Source: Gnetum montanum
Taxonomy: Eukaryota; Streptophyta; Gnetopsida; Gnetales; Gnetaceae
Reading direction: 5' to 3'
Length of the DNA: 64,000 nt
Assembly: GCA_015680685.1 (NCBI GenBank)
Contig: MNCI01003750.1
Coordinates: 118,278-182,277, forward strand
In this document: in pieces, positions 46,960 through 58,839 of the stretch
Layout: every line of letters begins with the position of its first letter
Position numbering within the stretch: position 1 is the first letter of the stretch
Notes under the pieces: generated by a model
The model's input: only the letters and a program-made list of their open reading frames with translations
Database searches by the model: none
Told to the model about the DNA's origin: nothing
Made by a program: the position numbers and the translations under genes

Positions 46960-49710
46960 CAAATGGCACCAAGACCAAAATGTCTATAGGAAGGAGAACC
47001 CTCTCAACCAAGGGAGAAACAACCCAAAGCTAGAAGGGACCAACAAGAACAAGCCCAAGAACCGCCAGAGGCAACCCATGCAATGGGACCTCTTCATGAG
47101 GAGCCCGAAGTGAAATTTGTTCAACAGATTCTAGGGAAAGAAGTGTCAACAAAGCAATCATAGTGAGGGAAAGCACCAAGACCTATGCCAAGGCTTGAAG
47201 TCACTTTGACTCAAGCTTGCCTTGACATCATCAAGCCCGGAGAGATTCAACACTCAGTTTTCTAATAAATAAACTTTGGGCCATTTCTAGAAAAAACTCC
47301 AGCAAAAGTCAAGACACAATTGCAAACCTCTCCCATGTGGCCAATCATCACATCCAGTGGGGAATGGTACATGGGAGAGACATATCTCTTCTAGAACAAT
47401 AGAAGGTCGAGGTCTACAGTGAAAATCAAAGATATTCAAGTGTCCTACTCGGTTGAGGCTATCACACAAGCACTAGGGTTACTTGATATTAGTACATAAT
47501 GGTAGAACTATCAACCAAAGGTTGATCCTGAGGGCAAAAAGGAGTGGACTTAGCAGTGTTACGAGGTCAACCGTAAGGAGTACAACACACTCACACCGAC
47601 GAAACACATTTACTTCAAAATTATGGCTTATCACCTCAACCCAACAATGAGGCCCAGCAACATGACCGCCTTTTTCACCCAAGCATGTGCCGCTCTAAGC
47701 AGGAGATTTTATATAAACCTTCCACAACTAATCTATTTAGAGACTTAAAAGTATTTCAAGGAAAACAAACGTGGAAGGAAAACCCTACCCTTTTTCGTGC
47801 CTCATCCAAAAACTCTGCAGAAGGGTAGGAATCATCTGCTACACCAACGACACAATTAGGCATGCCCCTTTGGCTTCATGATCTAAAATCATGAAAGAGA
47901 AGACACCTACCACAACTCAAGAAGAGCAGAAACCACCACCTCCACCACCTACTCAAGAAACAACACCGGAGGCCCATGCAACCATTGAGCATTTGCACAA
48001 AATCTAAGAGTATCTCTTATGTGAGAAAGAGCAGCGTGCAGGGACGAGTAGTGTGGACCCATCTGTGTATTGACCAACAATGAGTCATCTTAATGAGGTG
48101 GCTCAAACAATCAGCCAGATGGAAAAGGGTGGACCAATTTTCTCTACCCAACGAACACAGTTGCCTACGAGGTCTAATCCCAACGCTTGAGAGGTGATAG
48201 TGTCATTATCACAATACCATTTATTCCCAGAAATCTTTGGTAATGCCGCCTCCTTCTTGATGCATTTCGAGGAAGGTGAATGGGCCACTATATTGGTGAT
48301 GCAGCACCAAGCACAACAGACTATGGCTAAGGTAGTTGCTGACTACGTCACCGAAGCACTCAATGCACCTACAACGTTTGTACCAAACGTATCTGCACTT
48401 CGAGATGTGCAGATGTCTGCAGGCACAATCAGCAGAAAGTTGAATGCAGCCTAGCATGAAGAATTGCTAGATCAACTGGTGGGGACTAGGCAACCAATTC
48501 CATATATCTTTGATTTTCTAGATAACATCATTGCAACCCAGTCAAAGCTATTGGAAGCAAGGGGAAAATGCATTATCTTGGAGGGACAACTCGAAACAAC
48601 TCAAGCATAAAATCAACACTTGGCCACGAAGGTTGCTAAATTACGTGCCCATCTTGCTGATCTTACACTCCTCAACCAAACAATAACCAGAGATGAAACT
48701 TTCCAATAGCTTCAAAAATGATTCGAGAAGGCTGAGGAGGAAGTTGTGACATCCATCTTCAACCAATCTATAGCAGAGGCAAAGACATATTCAGTTCAGA
48801 AGGACTTGGCTCAGATGTGCCAAGAGAACGAAGCATTGACCGTAAAAAATCATCACCTGCGCAATGTTGATGCTCAAAAAGAACAAATGCAAGAATTCAT
48901 TCATCAACAGGGTAAATATCGAATTAAGGAAATTGACCACAAAAAATCAGAATCTGTCGATGGAAGAAGTTCATGCCCTACGCCAGAAATCTGCTATTAA
49001 GATTACCATTTGAAAAAACGAAGCTTTGAAGTTTGAAAGAGTGAAAAATCACTATAGAGACTACAGCAACTTCAACAAGGAAAAGAAGTTTGGCAGCCCA
49101 TCATTAATGGGATTGATGCCTACAACAAAGTAGAAATTTGACTAAAGGAGTTGAAGATAGAAGAAATGACAGAATACATGAAGTTGGCCAATCTCTACTA
49201 TGCGAACCCGACAATGTTGACTACCAGACGACTGCAATCAAAGCTAGAAAAATAAGTGGCTAGCTCATATTTACTATATGAGGCAAAGTTCAAACACCAT
49301 AAAGATACCAAGTAAAAGCTTAAGACTACAAATGCTAAACTCAAAGTTCTCAAAGCACGATTCATGGATCAACGATCAACTACTGAGAACCTAGCCAAAA
49401 AGATGAATGATTACCAAAAATTGAAAGATACAGTCAAAGCGTTTGACATTGAACACAAACAATTCACTACCTAGTTTATCAATGCAAAGGAGCTCTTTCT
49501 AGCAATCCCATGTCCCTGGGATGTGCTCGTTCCAATCCACATTGGCGAAGTTACATGGACAGTGCACAATCCTAAAAGTAAGGAGGAGAAAATGAAAACA
49601 TTGTTGGATGCTTTCCACCTCTCACCAAAAGTTGCAGCAATGATAGGACAACCACAACTACCTCAATCGCCGCACATGCATGAAGCCGGTGAAGGTCCCT
49701 CAGAACCTTA
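46960..49710 (+). pseudogene. Extra coiled-coil ORF of the Athila-like element (copy 2)
   Basis: After a Gln/Glu/Pro-rich start, the reading passes VSYSVEAITQALGLL (47,430), NRKEYNTLTPTKHIYFK (47,570), a Pro-rich hinge (47,930) and a helical region at 48,480-49,010 with LLEARGKCIILEGQLE and DLAQMCQENEALTVKN, which look like coiled coil. EYMKLANLYYANPTML follows (49,170) and a Pro-rich end (49,680). It has several stops. The same protein is in the element at 23,200-26,035. I see no signal peptide or membrane helix. Its role is unknown; position matches the env-like ORF of Athila elements. Confidence 0.65.
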
Positions 49711-49978
49711 GAAGCCATCACCGCTTGGGACTATCTAATCTTCTCCAGCAAACTTCACGCCATCAAGGAGCGTGCTATTTGATTTTAAAGAATCATGTCA
49801 TGGTGTTCAATTTTGTGTCATGGACACCATCATTTTTGTAATGTTTGATTCGTACACTCAAGCACTCCATTTTTGTCAAGTCAGTCTATTTTGTTTGTGA
49901 AAGATCAATCAATAATCCCATACCTTCCCAATTTTGTAAAAGATCTCAAGGATAAGTTTTCATTCAATCATAGGGGTA

Positions 49979-50879
49979 TGATGAGTTGCCTTTCTTGGCT
50001 AATCAATGAGGCCCCATTAATGCAATGTCCACTTCTGTCTATAAATACACACCTACTAGCTGCATTTATGGCAACAAGATTTTAGTAGTAGCAAAGCCCT
50101 TGCAGTTTGTTCATTTGATGACAACAAGATTTCAATAGTAGCAAAGCCCTTGTAGTTTGTTCATTTGAAAGTTAGAATATTTCTCGTGAGTGCCCGCAGC
50201 AAGAGTCATTGAGTGTATAGATCTTTATTCAAGCATTGTTGTACCTAAGCACAACAATGTGTGCAACAATAAAAACGAACTTCTTGATAAACCTTGCAAC
50301 ATTTTGAATTGATTGAATATTTTATTTATGCATTTAATGTTTTCAAGTATTTATTAAATATTTTTTAGGAATTAAGCTAATAAAGTAATTAAGCAAGTCA
50401 AGCTAGATAGATTAAACACATAAGTACAATTGCTTTGAGTGTAACACGTATTTGCTTGGTAATCCCAGCAGCATTATTATTGGTAACCCCAGCAACATAT
50501 TATTTAGTACGCCCAATAGCCTAGTGCTTGGTAACCCAAGAGTGGATACATTTAAAACATGTGCAGAAAGTGAGACCAAATGCTTATGATATGACTACTT
50601 AGATACTAGTTAATTAGTTAATCCAATTACTTTTATCCCCCTTTAAACACCAAAACCATAAAATACAAAATGATAAAAATCAAATGTCTCAATTACACCA
50701 ATCCATACCAATGTACGCCACAAGTGTAATTGGAAAGACAACGAACAACCTTAAGGCAAGATTCACCTCCTAGAAGACTAATGCACTGAAAACTATAAAG
50801 TCTATGGAATTCAACCGAATTACGCGTGAACACTTTGTGATTCGTATGGTTGGATGTAGCAGTACCTCGCTGCTCATCA
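49979..50879 (+). repeat. 3' LTR of the Athila-like element, 901 bp
   Basis: Begins TGATGAGTTG and ends CTCATCA. TATAAATA is at 50,040-50,047. It holds a roughly 50-bp tandem duplication (about 50,072-50,168, AGTAGCAAAGCCCTTG twice) that the 5' LTR lacks, and only one GAGGCC word upstream of TATA. Confidence 0.85.
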
Positions 50880-50884
50880 ATAGC

Positions 50885-52040
50885 CGATAGAATACTTGAG
50901 AAGAATTATAAAAGAATATAATAATTCCTTAAGTGTGACTCAAAGGAATATAATGATACCTTAAGTGTGTCTCAAACTAACAACCTCTTCTCTAACAAGA
51001 TCATGAGCTAACTACTTGAGATTGTATTTGAGATGTCAAACACTAAACGATCACCACTCAAAACCTCAATGCTCATCCCATTGAGCAAGGTCCCACAAAA
51101 ATCAATGGATGAATGAGAACTTAACACTTTAATCATTAAAAAAAAAAAGATCTAAAGTTTGTTTTCCAAAAATGAAAATTAATGGGTATACCTGAATTTG
51201 TGGAAGCATATTCCCACACCTACTGCTAAAATTTTTCAAAAACTCGCACCTATCTATCACTCAAATTTCATCCTACTAAACAATTCTTTAAAATTTGAAG
51301 AATCCTAATTAAGAATCTAGTAAAAATTTTCATGTTATTGTTTATTGTCTTTCTCTATTTTTTATAAACAAAGAATTCTACTTAAGAATCTTACCTAAAA
51401 TTTTCATGTTGTGTTTTCATTTGAAATTTCAAAAATAATAAATTCTTCAACATCATCATCATTCTAACCTTGTCCCAACAAAATGGAGTTGGCTACATGA
51501 GTTCTTTTTTGTTATTCACCTCTATGAAGAGTTTGAACTTTGTTTATTTGCAGTTTCTTCAACTCATCTTCAAAATTTTGCAGTAAAAACATAATGCATA
51601 AAATGATAAAAATTCTATCTACCTAAGAACCATTCAATGAAGAAACCTTGTGCCACAAGTATAATTCAGCCTGCAACGTACAACTTTTAAGAAAATCCTA
51701 TTGAAATGGAAACGGCTTGAGGCACTTTTCAAATTCTGGTAGGTGTAATTTGCTGTGATTATATTATGCAATCATTTTTTAATAATTAAGAGACTCAAAA
51801 ATCGGGTAAGGTCATCAAAGCATAGCACTTCAAGCAAAGCTGAAGCTCCAAGCTTGGAAGCAGTGCTCAAGCTCACAATCTGAAACTTGTTAGAGACATA
51901 ACTAAGCTGTTACGTAACTAACTTTGATTTAATTTTATCTTAAAATCATAGTTGCATCAATGACATGATTAATTGGTAATCTTTTGACTGGTTCAAACCT
52001 CATAAGATTTACCTGGACATGTAGGAAGGCTGTAAAAGAA
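50885..52040. other. Spacer with a SINE-like 3' end
   Basis: At 51,451-51,510 (minus strand) the sequence CATGTAGCCAACTCCATTTT, then GTTGGGACAAGG and GATGATGATG, resembles the conserved 3' end of Au-type plant SINEs. The tRNA-related head was not found. The rest is unrecognised. Confidence 0.4.
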
Positions 52041-52049
52041 CTATTGAAA

Positions 52050-52590
52050 TTTTGGAAACGTATTTCTAGAATTTCGATGTTCAAAATAGGTCTTGATTCT
52101 CCATGCGATCTGTGGCCTCTGCAAAATAGATAATCTTAAATGCATGCAGACAACGGAATTGTTCTGTTTGAACCCAGCAATTAAAGTGATTTATAATTGA
52201 ATCACGGGGTTTGATTGATCCGTAGATTCAGCATCCGTAGAGGAACGGGGAGGAGGAGCTGCAGCTGAAACATGTGGTATCAGTTGCTTATGTGGTCACT
52301 AAATCCTTGGAGTCTTCAAATACTTTAAATCCAATTTACCAGAAATTTTCAAAGTATCTATAGGATTTCAATGTTGAAGTAGATTTTAATTCTCCATGCA
52401 ATCCGTGGCCTTGTGAAATTTTATAAACTAAAGCTATAGAAATATTTGATTCTAAATACCTGCAAGTGACTAGACTGTTCTTTTTGACCCATAGGATTAG
52501 AGCGAGATTCAGAATTCAATAATGGGTGTGAAGATTCATAGAATCAGAATCCGTAACGAAAGAGCTGCAAGCGAAACATTTTGATGGATA
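52050..52590. repeat. Two diverged direct copies of a ~250-bp unit
   Basis: 52,050-52,280 and 52,340-52,590 share in order ATTCTCCATGCRATC, CTGTGGCC or CCGTGGCC, a TGACT/GACAAC...TGTTCT segment, GATTCA-AATCCGTA and GCTGCARSYGAAACAT. They lie just past the 3' end of the CbbY gene and may be part of its 3' flank or an unknown repeat. Confidence 0.5.
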
Positions 52591-52708
52591 AAATTAAGAA
52601 TTGCTGAGGACATGTTAATGAACTTGCTTTCCTTTCAGCACTACATAATATGAAATTGAACCTTAAATAGCAAGGATAAGAATCTTGTGCCGATAATGAT
52701 GATGGGTA

Positions 52709-55100
52709 TCAAGACATAACCTTTTCCTCAATTATTGACTCCAGATCTCTCAATCTAGATGATAAAACAATGAAACAGTAGCAATTAGAAAATGGTATGC
52801 TTCATTGACTAATACTGTTTACTGAAGCTATTTATGCTGCACACAACAGCAACACTTACTCTACATTAGCCAAGTCAGCATAAACTGCCTTTGCCTCTTT
52901 AAAGTCCTACATTATAGTATGTGACCAAACCTTCAATTAATCATGCCAGTCATATTCTAACTGTAAATATTTAGGAAGGAAAAGCTTGGTTAATAAACTA
53001 CTGCAAACCTGATCTTTTGTTGAAGAGGTGTATGTGACAACACAAGCCATTCCAGCACCTACTGCAGCCTGATCAATGAAATTCATATGAAATTCCTGTG
53101 CCCATTACATCCCCTTCAACAAGCTATTCACCAAGTTTAACGTATTGCAACATACCTGTACACCAATAACGCTGTCTTCAATGACAATGCAGTTTTTTGG
53201 TGATGTTCCTAATCTCTGGAATGTTCAGAATTCAAATATAATTAAAATCTGCGGATTCTCACCCCTTCAGCCATTGTAAGAGGAGTGAAAAAAGAATAAG
53301 ACCAAATTTTGAAATGGAAACAGCCCACTTTATTTTAAAATGAAATAGCAAACCTTTGCTGCTTCTATATAGATTGAAGGGTCAGGCTTCTTCTTCGACA
53401 CATCATCCCCTATCAATGTAAATGAGAAAACATTTACAAAGAAAGTGAAAAGTCCAGAATCCACATTTATGTTCTGACTTAAAGTAAATTTCAGTCTTGA
53501 ACACCGCTTCTCATCATTAGTGTTTACACTTTATGGTGTTTAGACTAATTAGGAAATTGCTGGTATTTTGATTTATGCTGTAGCATTAGTCCAAAGAATT
53601 CTGGAAAACTACTAAAATGTGATGTAAATCACAGCACAAAGTTGGATGTAGACCTGCAAGGAAGCAATCTAACTGTTGGAAACGATCCTGCACAAGTAGA
53701 AACTTTTCAGAAGAAATTACAACTGATTGAGAAAAATTAATAAAGAAATTCACAAGAATAAAATTGTACCAGCCCAATTAGGTTTTCTAGAGAAAGAATC
53801 ACGGAACTTTTTGTTGCTGCAGAGCACACTGCAACTTTAATCCCCTGTATCACGGACCCAAAAAAGTTAAGAGCCATGAATAATGCATAACGAATTTCGA
53901 TATAGGTGCAGCCTTGTTAGCATTTGGGTGTTTGCTTAGCGGTCAGTGAAATCACAAAAAAACAATTGTTGCACATATTTGTTTTCAGTAAAATATGCAG
54001 ATAAGAAACTTTCAAACGGTTAACAATTTCAACATGTAATCTGAGACCCATACAGCTGATTTAGCTTTATCCATCAGCTGCAAAACCCCTGGTCTTGGTT
54101 TTACCTGCCATTCCATAGAGAAATCAAAATTCACGAAACACACTATCAGAAAAATATTAATAAAGAAAACCCTACAGCCAAAAATAAAGAAAGGTTCCTT
54201 TTCTCCATGACAGAAAAACAATGACGGTGTGAAATTCAGATGAACTTACTGTTCCAGAACTAATAATAGATTTGTATTTCTCAGTTTTCCAGTCCTGTTG
54301 CATAAGGAAAGCAAAGCATCTTACATGCAGACTCTGAAAGAAATGGATCAAAGAACGAGAAAGAAGAGTGGAAACTATAATGAAACCTAGCCATACCTGT
54401 AACGTATCGATTAATTTCGCTTTGTCAGAGTCATTAACAGGAGTGGGGAAAATGCTCGACGAAGGCCAACCATTTGTGTTGAAGTACCTGCAATGCAATC
54501 CGCCCAAGAATTTGGCAAGAATTAAAAGCCAGTCAAGAACCTTTAATGTTACTGATTTTTGGCACTGAACCAAAATCCAAAAGCAGGAACTCACCATCTC
54601 ATTTTGGGTTTTCCACCCCCAATTGTGTTCTGCAATTGATCATAGAATTCAGCATCCCAGAGAACTGCACTGGTTGAATTAGGGCAACAGACATTGAAAT
54701 GGGAAAATGTTTCATTGTATGCAATTCGGTGCAGATGCTCTGACTCGAGTATTACACCATCGCAGTCAAATATAAGGGCCTCCAAAGATCTGAATGTCTT
54801 CGCAGATGGGGAAACAATTGCATAGGTTTTTGATGAGGTTCTCTGCTGTAAATTTGTTTTGTTTAAGCCTCTCTGAACTGATTTTTCCAGGTAAAATGAA
54901 TCGAATTTGCTGGTTCTAACAATGGATCGTCGATTTGAATGAGCACGCTTGCGAGGGAGGAAATCATGGGCATGACCAAGAACATTCTTGACACAGTCGC
55001 TCTGCAGATTAATTGCACAGCAATTCATCCCTAAGAAATTATGGGTATCCCTTCTCGCAAGTCTTGTCAAAAGAGAGAATGGGTGAGCCAAATTCTTCAC
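52709..55100 (-). CDS. CBBY: CbbY-like HAD phosphatase, probably plastid-targeted
   Basis: Eleven coding exons on the minus strand: 55,100-54,595, 54,487-54,397, 54,294-54,250, 54,104-54,054, 53,844-53,770, 53,687-53,654, 53,409-53,354, 53,215-53,156, 53,068-53,009, 52,906-52,860, 52,754-52,709. These give 1,071 bp and 356 residues. HAD motifs are complete: FDCDGVILESE (motif I, near residue 108), VCSAATKSS (motif II), KKKPDP (motif III) and VIEDSVIG (motif IV). The match is to plant CbbY (Arabidopsis At3g48420 type), which removes phosphate from xylulose-1,5-bisphosphate, a Rubisco inhibitor, in the chloroplast. About 100 N-terminal residues, rich in Ser, Arg and Lys, fit a transit peptide. 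A second Met (MNCCAINL, residue 25) could be the true start. Exon joins are hand-made but close in frame. Confidence 0.88.
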
Positions 55101-55556
55101 TATCGACTCATTTCAAACCAACCAATCCTTACACAGAAGCTCCGATGGATGAGAATCACTGGTATTCCAGTTTCGGAATTTCGTTTAAGAATGCTAGGAA
55201 AATCAAAATTTGTAACTGCAGATAGACATGAAGTCTTTTTTTTCAAAAATAATGCAGTAAAGGGATAAATTCTGAAAAGACAACTGTGGTTTAAATTACG
55301 AAACGGTTGCTTGACTTGAGCAAATTGTGCTTCAAATCAGAATTCGTGATGAGTGGAGTGCATGAAAGAATCATCTGTAACAGAGATTGTAAAATTGAAA
55401 TTCTGTGCTTTTTAAGTCGGAATCTGTGACCACGGCAGTGCATGAAAGCATCGTGGGTAAATATGAAAATATGGTGGCACCGGCTGGAACCCACCTGCAA
55501 AAAACCAATAACATTTTTCATAGTTTCAAAATTTTTAAATTTTAAATTAAAAGTCC

Positions 55557-55628
55557 AGGGCCCATCCGGGTTCGAACCGGAGACCTCTTGATCTGCAGTC
55601 AAATGCTCTACCACTGAGCTATAGGCCC
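55557..55628 (-). tRNA. trnC-GCA: tRNA-Cys(GCA)
   Basis: A 72-nt cloverleaf on the minus strand: 7-bp acceptor GGGCCTA/TGGGCCC, D arm GCTCAGTGGTAGAGC, anticodon arm TTTGACTGCAGATCAAG with GCA, no long variable arm, and T arm TCCGGTTCGAACCCGGA. Box A and box B are intact, and a TTTT terminator follows within about 10 bases. No CCA is encoded, as expected for a nuclear gene. It lies between the CbbY gene and the zinc-finger gene on the same strand. Confidence 0.96.
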
Positions 55629-56079
55629 CATATAGATTTTAAATGAAATGATCATTTTTAATAAGTTTGAGCAAATGATTTCGTCTGCGCTCGATTGCGA
55701 AAATTTTCGTGCCCTTATGTTATTAGAATTCTGCGTTTTGATGTTTTTTAGTCAGAACAGAAACAGGGAATTGGTCCTGTGACTGGCCCTTCATGTTCCA
55801 GATTCTTCTTCCACAGTCAAAATCGCCGAGGACGACCAGAACATAATTTATGTAAAGTCAATAAAGCGCTCAAGCGCAGAAACAGCAAAACATAAGAAAA
55901 CCCAAAAGAGGGAATAAGATTTGACTGAAGGAGAAAGGATCCGTCACAGAGTTTTTATTTGAACTTGGGAGACATGTTAGGGAGGGAAAAACGAAGTAGA
56001 GGATATACCAAAAAGCCAAATTTAAGAGACAAAGCACAGTATCACATTTCCTGCTAAGATCATGGGAATCCGCAAAGTT
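55629..56079. other. Intergenic spacer
   Basis: Between the tRNA and the 3' end of the zinc-finger gene. It probably holds that gene's 3' UTR. No other feature seen. Confidence 0.5.
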
Positions 56080-58736
56080 TTATGAGGAATCCATGCACCA
56101 GCAATAATAATCACTCCGAGAGATGGCCAGCAGATCCTCGGGTGTCATTCTTTCCAATTCTCTGTTGCTTCTGCGAGAAATGTCTACCGCTGCATTGCCA
56201 TTGGCGTAACCATTTTCATATCCTCTGCTGCTGCTGCTGCTGCTATGAATTTGACTGCTCATTCTCCTGTAAATCCTCATTGCAGCCACAGCTTCCTCAA
56301 ATGCATCCGGCCATCCGTTCCTCTCTATTTCATACCTGCATCAATCCAACATCCCCACAATAAGTTTCCTAGACATGTACGGATCTTTTGAAGGCTCACA
56401 CAGATTTTTGCACCAATATACCCCAGCAATGACTGAGCCAGATCCTTCAGTGTGTTGCTGGCCTTGTTGGTTTTTATGAGCGGTGGATACCTAGCAATGT
56501 CCCTGCAAGAATCCACATTAAAATCATTGTAAAACAAGTTACAGGAACTTAAACAAAGGTTCAGTTGTGAATCAGGATTGCTATGTTTTTAGATACCTTC
56601 TTCTATGGGAGGGTACATCTAGGCCCAGACGAGGAAGAAGTTGGTCAAGATCATAACTAACAAGTACTCTTCCTCTTGCGGAACTTCGCCTGCTTCCTTC
56701 ACCATTACCAATGATCCCTTCAAGAGCTTCTTTGGCCTGTTTCAATGTTACTGTATTTGACATCATCCCACCTCCTCTCATCCCACTGAAATCACACATT
56801 TACGCCAACAAAACCAGACGAAACATGAGACCTACCCTTTTACAGAAACAGAAAAACCCAGCACTCATAATCTCAAGAGCAGCTTGGGTCATCACCCAGA
56901 TGCTCAATGCTTTTCCCACCAAGCAGGTCCTGGAGGGAGGGTCGTTGACCGGCCAGGATAAACCAAAAATTCAAAACTCTCTTTTTTTTCTTCTTAATTG
57001 ATAAACTTGATGATTTGGGCATTGTTCATGGTAGGCACAATACAGGACAACTTAGATAATTAAGACAACAGTTGAGTACCTGTAATTATAGACTTGAAGA
57101 GGAACGTTAGGCTTGGCCAAGTTCCTAAACAGAAGCTTTTCATTTTCATCAACCACGCAAATATCTAGTTCCTGGCCACCAACCATGACACAGGCCAGAG
57201 ACACTGCTGAATTTGAGGCTGGCTCGCTGCCCAGATGCTGATAAATCCTGTCTTTCTCAGCATGTATTCTCCTGCTGGGGCCCTGAAAACGTCAAATATG
57301 AAGATCGTGCATGAGAGAACATGGAAACATAGTAAGATACTTACTAATCCTGCTTTCACTTTATTTTCCTCTTTTGAAAGCTTAATTGGGTATGGATGTG
57401 CATATCAATAAATGAAAAGGTTTATAAAGATGATCCATCATTGTTCATGAGAAGACATGGCAAGATAGTAATTAATTTCTTGCTCTGAGTTCTTACCAGC
57501 TGTGGAGGGGTCATGCCACAGGAAGCCTGGTGAGAAGCAAGCTCCTGAGGGGTGGCAAACACTTTGAAGCAGAGGCAGCATCCTCTTTTGCTGAAGACTT
57601 TGGCACACTCCACTTTTGGCAGCGGTCCTGCATGAAGCCAGTTAAAAAGCAGCAATAACTCCTCTGTACAATATTCTCAATCCACCGCCATGGAAAAAAA
57701 AGGTGAATAAATTCCGTCCAGTTGCAGGCAAAGATAGAACTGAATCTGGAGCCCATACCAATGAGGTGTTCCCTGAGAGCATCCACGGTTCTGACATGTT
57801 TCCCACAAATACCACACTTTGGTTCATGCTCTGAGTGATACGAGGTCTTCATGTGTTCCACCAGGTGCTCAAATCTATTAAACTGTCTGAAGCATGCTGC
57901 ACACTTGTGCCTTCAAATTGCAACCCCATAATAAAAATATTGTTAGTGAAAGCCACCTTACCTTGCTCACTGATTCCTGACCTAACAACGCACTCGGTTG
58001 AAATTAAATCTAACCAAAAGAAAGGTGATGTTGCTTTGAATAACGTGCATTTTTGGCTAACCCAATTGGTTTGCTAGAAGTCAACGATTTCACTGTAGCA
58101 TACTGGTCCAAATCTGAGTAGTTTTGTTAGATTATGAATGTTATTCGTCTGGTTTTGAGGTGGTCGAAGGGAAGTGCAGAACTAAATAAGGGTAAGTGAC
58201 CTCTAGAGGAAAGGAAAAAACATCTCCGTTTACATAAAGTTTTCAAAATTAAAAGTAAAAGGTAATTTGACATACAGTAGAATTATTTAGCTTTAAAAAA
58301 ATATCAGATAAAGAAATTAGCAATCAATCATGGTCCCCATAAAGCTAGATTACTTATAAACCCCACCAAAGTAGGATTTATTACAAAAATGAAAATCGGT
58401 TTTCTTTGAAAGCTATTTAAACAAGAGTAGCTATGAATTGATGAAAATTTGACTTTGAATCTAGTATGATTAATTTTCAGTTGCAACTGATCATAAATTT
58501 CGGATGATTCCAAACGTTTTGCAAAGAAACGAAACAGAGACTATGGATGGTACAATGATTTAAAATTGTTGCCATCCATAGACATGCATAATAATCAGAG
58601 TGAAAATAAAACAAACCCACCACAATGTCAAAACTCATATGACTAAAATCTCACACTAAGACGTGGAAAATGCAAGACAAAAGATAAAGATCAAAGGTAA
58701 CCTTAGAGTCTGCATTGACTCCTGCATTCTCTCCAT
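56080..58736 (-). CDS. C2H2 zinc-finger protein with degenerate DEDD exonuclease fold
   Basis: Seven exons on the minus strand: 58,736-58,702, 57,910-57,759, 57,627-57,497, 57,282-57,080, 56,785-56,597, 56,502-56,422, 56,335-56,080; 1,047 bp, 348 residues. The N-terminus holds zinc fingers: CAACFRQF...HMKTSYH, CGICGKHV...REH, and CCLCFKVF...SHQASC. An RNase T/REX4-like domain follows, but the first motif reads LACVMVGG where active enzymes have a D-x-E, the second reads LVSYDLDQLL, and the third reads DAFEEAVAAMRIY with the usual His absent. The end ERMTPEDLLAISRSDYYCWC is the family hallmark. It matches plant proteins annotated as exonuclease family (At3g27970/At5g40310 type). Likely binds nucleic acid without cleaving it; that is inference. 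Intron 1 is 791 bp. Confidence 0.85.
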
Positions 58737-58826
58737 TAGGAAACTCACAGAGAAACAACCCTGAGCTGAGCTGCCTAGGAATACAGAGTACTGTGATTAT
58801 TGAGTTCTATGGAAGCTCGACAGGCC

Positions 58827-58834
58827 TATTTATA
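58827..58834 (-). promoter_or_regulatory. TATA box of the zinc-finger/exonuclease-fold gene
   Basis: TATAAATA in the context GCTATAAATAGGCC on the minus strand, 91 bp upstream of the ATG at 58,736, which leaves room for a leader of about 60 nt. Confidence 0.75.
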
Positions 58835-58839
58835 GCAGC

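Larger units (their letters stand above)
32318..50879 (+). mobile_element. Complete Athila-like Ty3/gypsy retrotransposon with nested insertion
   Basis: Both ends carry LTRs of about 0.9 kb (32,318-33,226 and 49,979-50,879) and are flanked by the 5-bp duplication ATAGC (32,313-32,317 and 50,880-50,884). The order is LTR, primer site for tRNA-Asp, gag, protease, RT, RNase H, integrase, extra ORF, LTR. Without the 5.44-kb inner insertion it is about 13.1 kb. The Asp primer site, missing chromodomain, FMDDFSTYG-type RT and extra 3' ORF point to the Athila/Tat branch rather than a chromovirus. About 18 differences in 150 bp between the LTRs, and many stops, mark it as old and inactive. Confidence 0.85.

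Noticed and set aside
55291-55614. 107-codon minus-strand ORF upstream of the CbbY gene
   Set aside because: It begins inside the tRNA-Cys gene; no domain and no splice support.
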